Assembly (NCBI GenBank): GCA_005788585.1
Contig: SYBY01000458.1
Coordinates: 1 to 8,872, forward strand
DNA: 8,872 nt
Reading direction: 5' to 3'
DNA from: Actinomycetota bacterium
Lineage (GTDB): Bacteria > Actinomycetota > Thermoleophilia > Solirubrobacterales > Solirubrobacteraceae
The notes beneath the pieces were generated by a model, which was given only the letters and a program-made list of their open reading frames with translations, was not told the DNA's origin and ran no database searches. Of the stretch, positions 1-7,089 are shown piece after piece. The translations under genes were made by a program, and so were the position numbers. The first letter of the stretch is position 1. Every line of letters begins with the position of its first letter.

Positions 1-211
1 CATCGACGTCGACTTCCGGTTCTCGTTCGCGAGCGACGCGCAGATCGCCCATCACGCGGGGTACCGCTCGATGCTGCTCGGCTCCGTGGACGAACTGCGC
101 TCGCCGTCGAACTACCACTGGCCGAGCGACACCGCCGACAATGTCGACTACACGACGGTCGCCGAGGCCGTGACCGTCGTCGACGGGGTCATCCGCCGTC
201 TGGCGGGCTGA
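1..211 (+). CDS. M28-family zinc metallopeptidase, C-terminal end only (5' end outside window)
   Basis: Only the last 69 codons are visible, read in the frame starting at base 2 and ending with TGA at 209-211. The peptide has the typical tail of M28 aminopeptidase-like domains. A segment FASDAQIAHHAGYRSMLLGS (residues about 9-28 of the visible part) matches the late strand-helix region where these enzymes read a 'D...F...G' pattern. It is followed by NYHWPSDTADNVDYTTVAEA. In the family the His of this last motif is a zinc ligand and the 'sDt.dnvd' stretch precedes the final helix. These enzymes are often exported and remove N-terminal amino acids from peptides, but the signal region and the other metal ligands lie outside the window, so location and substrate cannot be read. 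The gene converges on the CCA-enzyme gene and their 3' ends overlap by 23 bp. It could also be an M28-like glutaminyl cyclase or another member of the fold. Confidence 0.8.
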   Translation, partial: IDVDFRFSFASDAQIAHHAGYRSMLLGSVDELRSPSNYHWPSDTADNVDYTTVAEAVTVVDGVIRRLAG

Positions 212-1655
212 GCGACTCGCGCGCCCAGACGATCGCGTCCTCGCGCGTGGTGACGTCGCCTCGGTACCGCGCCTCACCGAGCTGGTCGAGCAGATCACCG
301 AGCCACGGCCCGGGCGGGAGGCCCAGCTCGCGGGCCAGCTCGTCGCCGCGCAGCAGCGGCGCCGGTGGGCCGTCGGCGTGCCACACCAGGGCGTCGCCGA
401 TCAGCTCCCGGGCCAGCTCCAGGTGCTTGCCGATCGCCTCGTCGGCCTTGCGCCCGCGTGTCGCGAGCCGGTCGGCCACCGAGAGCACGGTCACGTCGAC
501 GGCAACCGGCCCGCACGAGCGCAGATAGCGATAGACGTCGCCGCGATCGAGGGGGCGCTGATGGACGAGGAACCCCAGACGCAGGTGGTGGCGCGCGAGG
601 CCGGCGACGTGCGAGCGCATCTTCTCGCTGGTCTTCAGGCGCCCGAGGACGTCCCGCGCGGTCTCCGCGCCCTGCCGGTCATGATCGGGGAATCCGATGC
701 GCCCGCCGCCGAAGTCCGTCTGGGTCTGCGGCTTGGCGGCGTCATGCAGCAGTGCGCCCAGCATGAGCCCGACGCCACGGTCCGTCTCGTCGGCCAGCGG
801 CTCGGCCAGCACCCCGCTGATCGCGGGCGCACGGGCGGCGCCGAACGCCGGTGCGGGGTCGGCGCGCAGCAGCGCGGCCTGCTCGAGCACCGCCATCGTG
901 TGGTCGTACACGTCGAGGTGGTGGTAGTGGCTCTGCTCGACGCCGCGCAGCGCCTGCAGCTCGGGCAGCAGCGACGCGACGAGTCCCAGCCGGTCCATCC
1001 ACGCCAGCCCGGCGACCGGGTCCGTGGCGGCCAGGATGCGCCGGAGCTCGGCGAAGACGCGCTCCTGCGCCACCTCCGCAGCCGTGGGCGCCGACGCCCG
1101 ACCGAGCGCGATGGTGGCGTCGTCGGGGGTGAACCCGAGCTCCGTGGCCATGCGTGCCACCCGGACGACCCGCAGCGGATCGTCGGTGAACGACGAAGGT
1201 CCCACCGCCCGCAGCGTCCCCGTCTCGAGGTCGGCCGCGCCGCCGAACGGGTCGACGCGGTCGCCTCCGCCCAGAGGCAGCGCCATCGCGTTGATCGTGA
1301 GGTCGCGGACCGCGAGGTCCTCCTCGATCGTCGCGCCCCGCAGCGGGTTCAGGTCGGCGTGCCAGGAACGGTCCGGCGCGATGACGCGCCACGCGCCGAA
1401 CTCCTCCGACAGCCGGAACGTCGGGCCGTCGACGGCGTCGGCGAGCCGCCGGGCCGCGGCGCGGACGTCACCGGTCATCGCGAGGTCGAGGTCGGCGACC
1501 TCGCGGCCCATCGCGAGATCCCGGACGGCCCCGCCGACGAGCCACGCCTGTTCGGCGGCGAGGACCTCACGAGCGATGGTGAGCGGCGCGGCGAGAGTCA
1601 GACCGGTGCTCCGTCGCTGTGCACCACGCGCGGGACCCGAGGCAGAAGCCCACAC
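189..1655 (-). CDS. cca: CCA-adding tRNA nucleotidyltransferase (class II) with HD domain
   Basis: The product (488 aa from GTG 1655, 470 aa from CTG 1601) should add or repair the 3' CCA end of tRNAs from CTP and ATP. Numbered from the GTG, the nucleotidyltransferase head shows GGAVRD (41-46), the metal-binding DLD (55-57), RDLTINAMAL (117-126), DPFGGAADL and DDPLR (158-162, the class II 'EDxxR' nucleotide-reading motif with D for E, which I recall from other actinobacterial members). A ribosome-like tail follows with an HD domain: HHLDVYDHT near 245-253, HDAAKP from 304, then FPDHD and a later RHHL. HD domains in this family can carry phosphatase or 2',3'-cyclic phosphodiesterase activity. 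Start choice: GTG at 1653-1655 is the nearest conventional start, but it lies 58 nt inside alr and has no clear Shine-Dalgarno. CTG at 1599-1601 overlaps the alr TGA (CTGA) and has GGAG 7 nt upstream. Either start leaves the GGxxRD motif intact. A poly(A) polymerase role is possible but less likely. Confidence 0.9.
   Translation of the reverse strand: MWASASGPARGAQRRSTGLTLAAPLTIAREVLAAEQAWLVGGAVRDLAMGREVADLDLAMTGDVRAAARRLADAVDGPTFRLSEEFGAWRVIAPDRSWHADLNPLRGATIEEDLAVRDLTINAMALPLGGGDRVDPFGGAADLETGTLRAVGPSSFTDDPLRVVRVARMATELGFTPDDATIALGRASAPTAAEVAQERVFAELRRILAATDPVAGLAWMDRLGLVASLLPELQALRGVEQSHYHHLDVYDHTMAVLEQAALLRADPAPAFGAARAPAISGVLAEPLADETDRGVGLMLGALLHDAAKPQTQTDFGGGRIGFPDHDRQGAETARDVLGRLKTSEKMRSHVAGLARHHLRLGFLVHQRPLDRGDVYRYLRSCGPVAVDVTVLSVADRLATRGRKADEAIGKHLELARELIGDALVWHADGPPAPLLRGDELARELGLPPGPWLGDLLDQLGEARYRGDVTTREDAIVWARESLSPPDGG
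193..206. repeat. inverted repeat inside the overlap of the two convergent genes
   Basis: CCGCC and GGCGG with a 4-nt loop lie between the stop of the CCA gene (189-191, minus) and that of the peptidase gene (209-211, plus), so the same stem would form near the 3' end of both coding regions. Neither strand has a T-run after it. It is the only candidate for a shared termination structure in the overlap, and a weak one. Confidence 0.3.
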
Positions 1656-2713
1656 GTGATCTCGTAGTTGATCGTCCCGAGGGTGCGCGCGACGTCCTCC
1701 GCGAGGATGCGCTCCGCGCCGCGGCTGCCGAGCAGGACCACCTCGTCGCCGACCGAGACGCCCGTGCCCGGGCCCAGGTCCACGGTGACGTTGTCCATGC
1801 TCACGGTGCCGACCTGCGGGAACCGCCGGCCGCCGATGAGGACCTCCGCGGCGTTCGTCAGCCCCCGTCGCCAGCCGTCGCCGTACCCGACGGGGACCGT
1901 GGCGACCCACCCGGGCTGCGCCGCGATGAACCGGCGGCCGTACCCGACGCTCTCCCCCGCCGCGATCGGTTTGACCGCCGCGGTCCAGCTGACGAGCTCG
2001 AGCGCGGGCTCCAGGCCCCGGGGTGCGGGATCGACACCGAAGGGGTCGAGCCCGTAGATCCCGACGCCGACCCGGACGAGGTCGAAGTGCGACGCCGGGT
2101 CGCGCAGCACGGCCGCGCTGTTCGCCGCGTGGGCGAGGACGTCCAAGCCCGCGCGGCGCAGCTCGTCCAGCCAGCTCGTGAACCGGTCCAGCTGCTCGCC
2201 GAAGAACGTGTCGCGCGGCTCGTCGGCGGTAGCGAAATGGGTCATCGCCCCGACCAGATCCACCCCCGGGATGCTCGCCGCCCGGCGCGCGAGCGCCGTC
2301 GCGAGCGCGGGGTCGCGCGTGCCCAGCCGCCCCATGCCGGTGTCGAGCTTGATGTGCACCCGGCCGCCGCCGCGTGCGCCGATCGCGTCCAGCAGCCCTT
2401 CGGTCCAGACCACGACGTCGGCCCGCGCGGCGAGCGCGACGTCGAGCTCCTCGGTGCTCAGCGCGCCCATCACGAGGATCGGCGGATCGGTGATCCCGGC
2501 GCCGCGCAGCTCGGCCGCCTCGCCCGCGGAGACGACGGCGAGCCAGGACGCCCCGCCGGCCAGCGCCGCCCGGGCGGACGCCACCGCGCCGTGGCCGTAG
2601 CCGTCGGCCTTCACGACCGCGCACACCGCGGAGCCGGGCGCGGCCGCCGCAAAGGTTGCGACGTTCCTCGCGATCGCCGCGACGTTCACGCGGGCCTGCG
2701 CCCGGACGGTCAT
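1598..2713 (-). CDS. alr: alanine racemase (PLP-dependent)
   Basis: The 371-aa protein converts L-alanine to D-alanine for peptidoglycan, a cytoplasmic PLP enzyme normally acting as a dimer. The N-terminal TIM-barrel carries VVKADGYGHGA with the PLP lysine at residue 35. KLDTGMGRLG (122-131) holds the lysine that is carbamylated in some relatives and the conserved Arg129. HAANSAA (195-201) and RVGVGIYG (214-221) line the cofactor site. The C-terminal domain has GESVGYGR with the second catalytic base, Tyr258, followed by VPVGYGDGW and VSMDNV (many family members have MDQ here). The end NYEITCGLLPRVPRVV is the usual family tail. The length is normal. ATG at 2711-2713 starts one nucleotide after the TGA of the CBS gene and has no good Shine-Dalgarno, so translation probably depends on ribosomes finishing the CBS frame. 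All key residues are present. Confidence 0.97.
   Translation of the reverse strand: MTVRAQARVNVAAIARNVATFAAAAPGSAVCAVVKADGYGHGAVASARAALAGGASWLAVVSAGEAAELRGAGITDPPILVMGALSTEELDVALAARADVVVWTEGLLDAIGARGGGRVHIKLDTGMGRLGTRDPALATALARRAASIPGVDLVGAMTHFATADEPRDTFFGEQLDRFTSWLDELRRAGLDVLAHAANSAAVLRDPASHFDLVRVGVGIYGLDPFGVDPAPRGLEPALELVSWTAAVKPIAAGESVGYGRRFIAAQPGWVATVPVGYGDGWRRGLTNAAEVLIGGRRFPQVGTVSMDNVTVDLGPGTGVSVGDEVVLLGSRGAERILAEDVARTLGTINYEITCGLLPRVPRVVHSDGAPV
1609..1612 (-). promoter_or_regulatory. candidate Shine-Dalgarno for a CTG start of the CCA gene
   Basis: GGAG on the minus strand lies 7 nt upstream of CTG 1601-1599, a spacing normal for real starts. The CTG overlaps the alr stop as CTGA. The conventional alternative, GTG at 1655-1653, has no comparable sequence upstream. 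A four-base match can arise by chance, so this supports the CTG start without proving it. Confidence 0.4.
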
Positions 2714-2714
2714 G

Positions 2715-3170
2715 TCACGTGCGCGTCATCGCCTCGAGCACGTCGAGGCGGGTGACGAGACCGACGAACCGGCCATGCTCGACCACCGGCAGGCGGTTGT
2801 GCCCCTGCTCGGCGATGATGCGGCCGGCCTCCTGCACGGAGGTCTCCGGGCTGACGGTCACCGGGTCGGGGGTCATCATCTCGTCGACCTCGGTGGCCAT
2901 CGCCTTCTCGAGGCGCTGTTCGAAGTGCTTGAACGACTCGAGCCAGATGACGCCGCCCATGATGTCGAGGTGGTGGGGCAGGTGCAGGTCGCCCTCCTCC
3001 TCGGACAGGATGAGGTCGGCCTCGGTCACGATGCCCACGCACCGTCCTGCCTCGTTGACGACGGGCAGGCCCGGGAGCGCGTGCTCCTTCATGAGGCTCA
3101 GGACCTCTTGGACGGGGGTGCCTGGCGCGACGGTGACGACGTCGCGCTCCATGATCTCGGAGACGTGCAT
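2715..3170 (-). CDS. two-CBS-domain (Bateman module) protein of unknown role
   Basis: This is a 151-aa stand-alone pair of CBS domains with no attached enzyme or transporter domain. The first begins with IMERDVVTVAPGTPVQE and ends in GIVTEADLI (about residues 6-55). The second runs from MMTPDPVTVSPETSVQEA to GLVTRLDVLEAM (about 97-149). Between them is a linker rich in acidic and aromatic residues (HHLDIMGGVIWLESFKHFEQRLEKA is split across about 65-90), of a kind I recall from other small CBS proteins. CBS pairs usually bind adenine nucleotides or related ligands and control a partner. No partner can be named here. The start is ATG at 3168-3170, 12 nt after the TAG of the preceding gene, with no Shine-Dalgarno. 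An inverted repeat around that stop covers the start-proximal region. The 3' end is one base from alr. Domain assignment is secure, function is not. Confidence 0.9.
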   Translation of the reverse strand: MHVSEIMERDVVTVAPGTPVQEVLSLMKEHALPGLPVVNEAGRCVGIVTEADLILSEEEGDLHLPHHLDIMGGVIWLESFKHFEQRLEKAMATEVDEMMTPDPVTVSPETSVQEAGRIIAEQGHNRLPVVEHGRFVGLVTRLDVLEAMTRT

Positions 3171-3171
3171 T

Positions 3172-3194
3172 GCGGCCGAAGGCTACCCGGCCGC
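3172..3194 (-). repeat. 7-bp all-GC inverted repeat around the nnr stop and CBS-gene start
   Basis: Arms GCGGCCG and CGGCCGC flank a 9-nt loop that contains the TAG of the Nnr gene. The downstream arm ends two bases before the ATG of the CBS gene, covering the place where a ribosome binding site would be. Ribosomes finishing the Nnr frame would melt the stem. Confidence 0.55.
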
Positions 3195-4703
3195 CAGGTC
3201 GCGCGCGCGGCCCAGCGCCGCGATGACATCGGAGGCGATCACGCCGTCGGCTCCCCGCTCGGCGCCCGCGAGGCGCCCGGCGAGCGCATGGAGGCGAACC
3301 CCCGCGGCTGCGGCGGCCAGCGTGTCGATCCCGGACGCGAGCAGCGCGCCGATCGTCCCCGCCAGGACGTCGCCCGTCCCGGCCGTCGCCAGCATCGGCG
3401 CGGCGATCGGATTGACGATGCTCGTCCCGTCGGGCGCGGCCGCGATGGTGTCGTCGCCTTTGAGCACGACCACCGCGTCGGCGCGTCGCGCCGCCTCGCG
3501 CACGTGGTGCAGTCGCCGCGCGCTGACGTCGCCGGAGGACACGTCGAGCAGGCGGCCGAGCTCGCCCGCGTGCGGCGTGAGGATGGTGGGCGCGATGCGC
3601 GCCGCGATCGACTCGAGCGCCCCCGCGTGCGCGTTCAGCGCGTCGGCGTCGATGACGAGTGGGGCGTCGACCGTCGCCGCGACCTCGCGCGCGAACGCGA
3701 GCGCCCCGTCCGTGCGTCCCAGCCCCGGGCCGAGCACCAGGACGCCGCCGTGCTGGGCGACCGCGTCGGCGACGTCGGAGGCCCCGGATGCCGTGTGGGC
3801 CCCCTCGGCGTCCGGCAGGCCGCGCGTCATGACCTCCGTGAGCTTGATCTCGAAGATGTCCTCCAGCCCGGCCGGCACGAGGGCGGTCACGTAGCCGGCG
3901 CCCGCGCGCGCGGCGGCCTCAGCGGCCAGACAGGCAGCGCCGGTCATCCCACGTGAGCCGCCCGCCACCACGACATGGCCGCCGGTGAACTTCGTGCTCG
4001 CCGCACCCCGCCGCGGCAGCCGCCGGATCAGGGTGTCGTCGGACAGCCCGGCCTCCGGTGTGACGGGAGCGCCCGGCGGGATGCCGATGTCGATGACCTC
4101 CACGCGCCCGGCCAGCGCCTTGCCCGGCTGCACCCACAGGCCGGGCTTGGCGGCCGCGAACGTGGCGGTCGCGACCGCGCGCACCGCGTCGCCCGCCACC
4201 TCGCCGGTGGACGCGTCGACGCCGCTCGGGATGTCAGCGGCGACCACAGGCACACCGGACCCGTTCAGGGCGGCGATCACCGCGTCGGCGGGCGGGCGTG
4301 GTGCGCCGCGGACCCCGGTGCCCAGCAGGGCGTCGACCGCGACCGCCGCGCCGTCGAGCACCGCGGGATCGAACCCCTGCACCGGCACCGGCAACCGCTC
4401 GAGGTTCGCGAGCGCATCACCGCCGTAGGCGTCGGCCGCGACCACCGCCGCGACCGTGACGTCGCGCCCCGCGTCGTGCAGCAGCCGCGCGGCGACGAAC
4501 CCGTCCCCGCCGTTGTTGCCCGGCCCGCACAGCACGACCACGCGGCCCTCCGGCGCCGTGTCGGCGACCACGCGGGCCAGCCCCTCGCCGGCGCGCTCCA
4601 TGAGATCGAGCGACGGGATCTTCAGGTCGTCGATCGCCCACCTATCGGTGGCGCGCATCTGCGGCGCGTCGGGAAGCGGGGTCGTCCACTCCGGCAGCGT
4701 CAT
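3183..4703 (-). CDS. nnr: bifunctional NAD(P)HX epimerase / ADP- or ATP-dependent NAD(P)HX dehydratase
   Basis: This 506-aa fusion repairs hydrated NADH and NADPH. The N-terminal half (about 1-215) is the YjeF_N epimerase, which interconverts R- and S-NAD(P)HX. It shows MRATDRWAI, LMERAG, GPGNNGGDGFVAARLL, DALLGTG, ADIPSGVDASTG and AAKPGL. The C-terminal half (about 220-500) is the ribokinase-fold dehydratase that uses a nucleotide to dehydrate the S form: KFTGGHVVVAGGSRGM, LGPGLGRTDGA, IDADALNAH, TPHAGELGRLL, VLKGDDT and ATAGTGDVLAG with the catalytic-region Asp. Just before GTGD the sequence is NPIAAPMLATA rather than the 'GN.GMA' form of better-known homologues, which I expect is lineage variation. 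ATG at 4701-4703 overlaps the acpS TGA as ATGA, the main reason for choosing it over in-frame codons further upstream that would run into acpS. The length is normal for the fused form. Confidence 0.96.
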   Translation of the reverse strand: MTLPEWTTPLPDAPQMRATDRWAIDDLKIPSLDLMERAGEGLARVVADTAPEGRVVVLCGPGNNGGDGFVAARLLHDAGRDVTVAAVVAADAYGGDALANLERLPVPVQGFDPAVLDGAAVAVDALLGTGVRGAPRPPADAVIAALNGSGVPVVAADIPSGVDASTGEVAGDAVRAVATATFAAAKPGLWVQPGKALAGRVEVIDIGIPPGAPVTPEAGLSDDTLIRRLPRRGAASTKFTGGHVVVAGGSRGMTGAACLAAEAAARAGAGYVTALVPAGLEDIFEIKLTEVMTRGLPDAEGAHTASGASDVADAVAQHGGVLVLGPGLGRTDGALAFAREVAATVDAPLVIDADALNAHAGALESIAARIAPTILTPHAGELGRLLDVSSGDVSARRLHHVREAARRADAVVVLKGDDTIAAAPDGTSIVNPIAAPMLATAGTGDVLAGTIGALLASGIDTLAAAAAGVRLHALAGRLAGAERGADGVIASDVIAALGRARDLAAG

Positions 4704-5044
4704 CGCGCCACCACCACGGCCACGGCGCCGGCAGTGTCGCGCGAGTGGGTCAGGGAGATCTCGACATCGACCTCGAGATCGGCCAGGGCGCCGTGCAGCG
4801 CCACGCCGATCTGCGCCGCCTCGCCGACCACTTCGATGTCCTGGTGGTTCCACGCCTCCAGGCGCAGGGCCTTCGCCACGGCCTCCTTGACGCAGAACCG
4901 CGCCGCGAGGTGCTGCGCCGGCCGCGCCTTGCGCGCCGCGTACGCGCGCTCGCCCTCGGTGAAGACGCGCTGCTCCAGTCCGGGGCGACGCTCCAGCGCC
5001 TCCTCCATCCGGGAGATCTCCAGCAGGTCGATGCCGACGCGCAC
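4700..5044 (-). CDS. acpS: holo-[acyl-carrier-protein] synthase (4'-phosphopantetheinyl transferase)
   Basis: The 114-aa enzyme transfers 4'-phosphopantetheine from CoA to the serine of apo-ACP and so activates fatty acid synthesis. The N-terminus GIDLLEISR carries the metal-binding Asp6. FTEGERAY (28-35) and QHLAARFCVKEAVAKAL (44-60) follow, the latter with the second metal ligand Glu54. The end reads ISLTHSRDTAGAVAV, the family's CoA-site strand. The length is typical of small trimeric AcpS proteins. The start is GTG (5042-5044), chosen because it places GIDLLEI at the very N-terminus. No convincing Shine-Dalgarno precedes it. The 41-nt gap from glmS contains an 11-bp direct repeat. The 3' end overlaps the Nnr gene by four bases. 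In Actinomycetota acpS beside the NAD(P)HX repair gene is a familiar pairing. Confidence 0.96.
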   Translation of the reverse strand: MRVGIDLLEISRMEEALERRPGLEQRVFTEGERAYAARKARPAQHLAARFCVKEAVAKALRLEAWNHQDIEVVGEAAQIGVALHGALADLEVDVEISLTHSRDTAGAVAVVVAR

Positions 5045-5072
5045 GCCGTCAGCGTACCCGTGCCGTCAGCGT
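5045..5072. repeat. 11-bp direct repeat in the glmS-acpS gap
   Basis: Two exact copies of GCCGTCAGCGT (plus strand 5045-5055 and 5062-5072) are separated by 6 bp and fill most of the 41-bp gap directly before the GTG of acpS. It could be a pair of protein sites or a small duplication. Confidence 0.55.
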
Positions 5073-5074
5073 GG

Positions 5075-5085
5075 AATGAGCGTGC

Positions 5086-5090
<5 letters not shown>
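5075..5090 (-). repeat. palindrome across the glmS stop codon
   Basis: AATGAG and CTCATT (6 bp, 4-nt loop; symmetry extends a further base pair inward) include the TGA of glmS in the first arm as read on the minus strand. There is no following T-run. Confidence 0.4.
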
Positions 5091-6966
<1,876 letters not shown>

Positions 6967-6974
6967 GCGGAGAG

Positions 6975-6980
6975 CCCTTT
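6975..6980 (-). promoter_or_regulatory. ribosome binding site of glmS
   Basis: AAAGGG on the minus strand lies 8 nt before the ATG of glmS. It is the clearest Shine-Dalgarno before an ATG or GTG start here. The other internal genes of the cluster mostly lack one and appear to rely on coupling to the preceding gene. Confidence 0.65.
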
Positions 6981-6999
6981 CTGCGGGGGTGCAATCCAG

Positions 7000-7020
7000 C
7001 GCCCGTCCTGGGCGTAGGAC
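7000..7020 (-). repeat. two overlapping, mutually exclusive small hairpins in the glmS leader
   Basis: On the minus strand GTCCT pairs with AGGAC (7020-7005, 6-nt loop), while CGCCC pairs with GGGCG (7014-7000, 5-nt loop). The AGGAC arm of the first is the loop of the second, so the two stems compete. Each is only 5 bp, and such stems arise easily at this base composition. Confidence 0.3.
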
Positions 7021-7037
7021 GGCGTTCGACAGTAGCA

Positions 7038-7060
7038 GTCGGCCTCCTGCGCAGGCCGAC
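7038..7060 (-). repeat. perfect 8-bp inverted repeat (hairpin) in the glmM-glmS gap
   Basis: Arms GTCGGCCT and AGGCCGAC are separated by 7 nt, with a fully paired GC-rich stem. It begins 25 nt after the glmM stop. No U-rich tract follows on the minus strand, so termination would have to be of the tail-less kind. An attenuator, a processing/stabilising stem or a protein site are alternatives. Confidence 0.6.
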
Positions 7061-7075
7061 GATCAGCCGAGCGGT

Positions 7076-7089
7076 GTGACGCCTGTCAC
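7076..7089 (-). repeat. inverted repeat across the glmM stop codon
   Basis: GTGAC and GTCAC with a 4-nt loop. The TGA stop of glmM lies within the first arm on the minus strand, the same arrangement as at the glmS stop. Confidence 0.35.

Larger units (their letters stand above)
6967..7085 (-). promoter_or_regulatory. glmM-glmS intergenic region / probable glmS leader
   Basis: This 119-bp gap is the only sizeable non-coding stretch. Read on the minus strand it holds, in order: a perfect 8-bp inverted repeat (7060-7038), directly followed by TGCTACTGT (7037-7029), which has the form of an extended -10 element but lacks a recognisable -35; two small overlapping hairpins (7020-7000); then the AAAGGG ribosome binding site. 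No T-run follows the large hairpin, so it is not a textbook intrinsic terminator. The gap is too short for the glmS ribozyme and I see none of that RNA's core. A weak internal promoter or an attenuating/processing hairpin for glmS is plausible but unproven. Confidence 0.4.

Noticed and set aside
1602..2624. Upstream continuation of the CCA-enzyme frame through most of alr, which would give an 811-aa fusion
   Set aside because: The extra part is an Arg/Gly/Ala-rich out-of-frame reading of alr. Similarity to the enzyme family begins only near 1601.
4704..4853. N-terminal extension of the Nnr frame into acpS
   Set aside because: The extra 50 residues are an out-of-frame reading of acpS. The ATG at 4703 gives the family-typical N-terminus and an ATGA overlap.
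7038..7060. Classic intrinsic terminator after glmM
   Set aside because: The stem is good but no T-rich tract follows on the minus strand, so I list it only as an inverted repeat.
6967..7085. glmS ribozyme riboswitch upstream of glmS
   Set aside because: The gap is shorter than that RNA and its conserved core and pseudoknot pattern are not visible. The element is also known mainly from Firmicutes.
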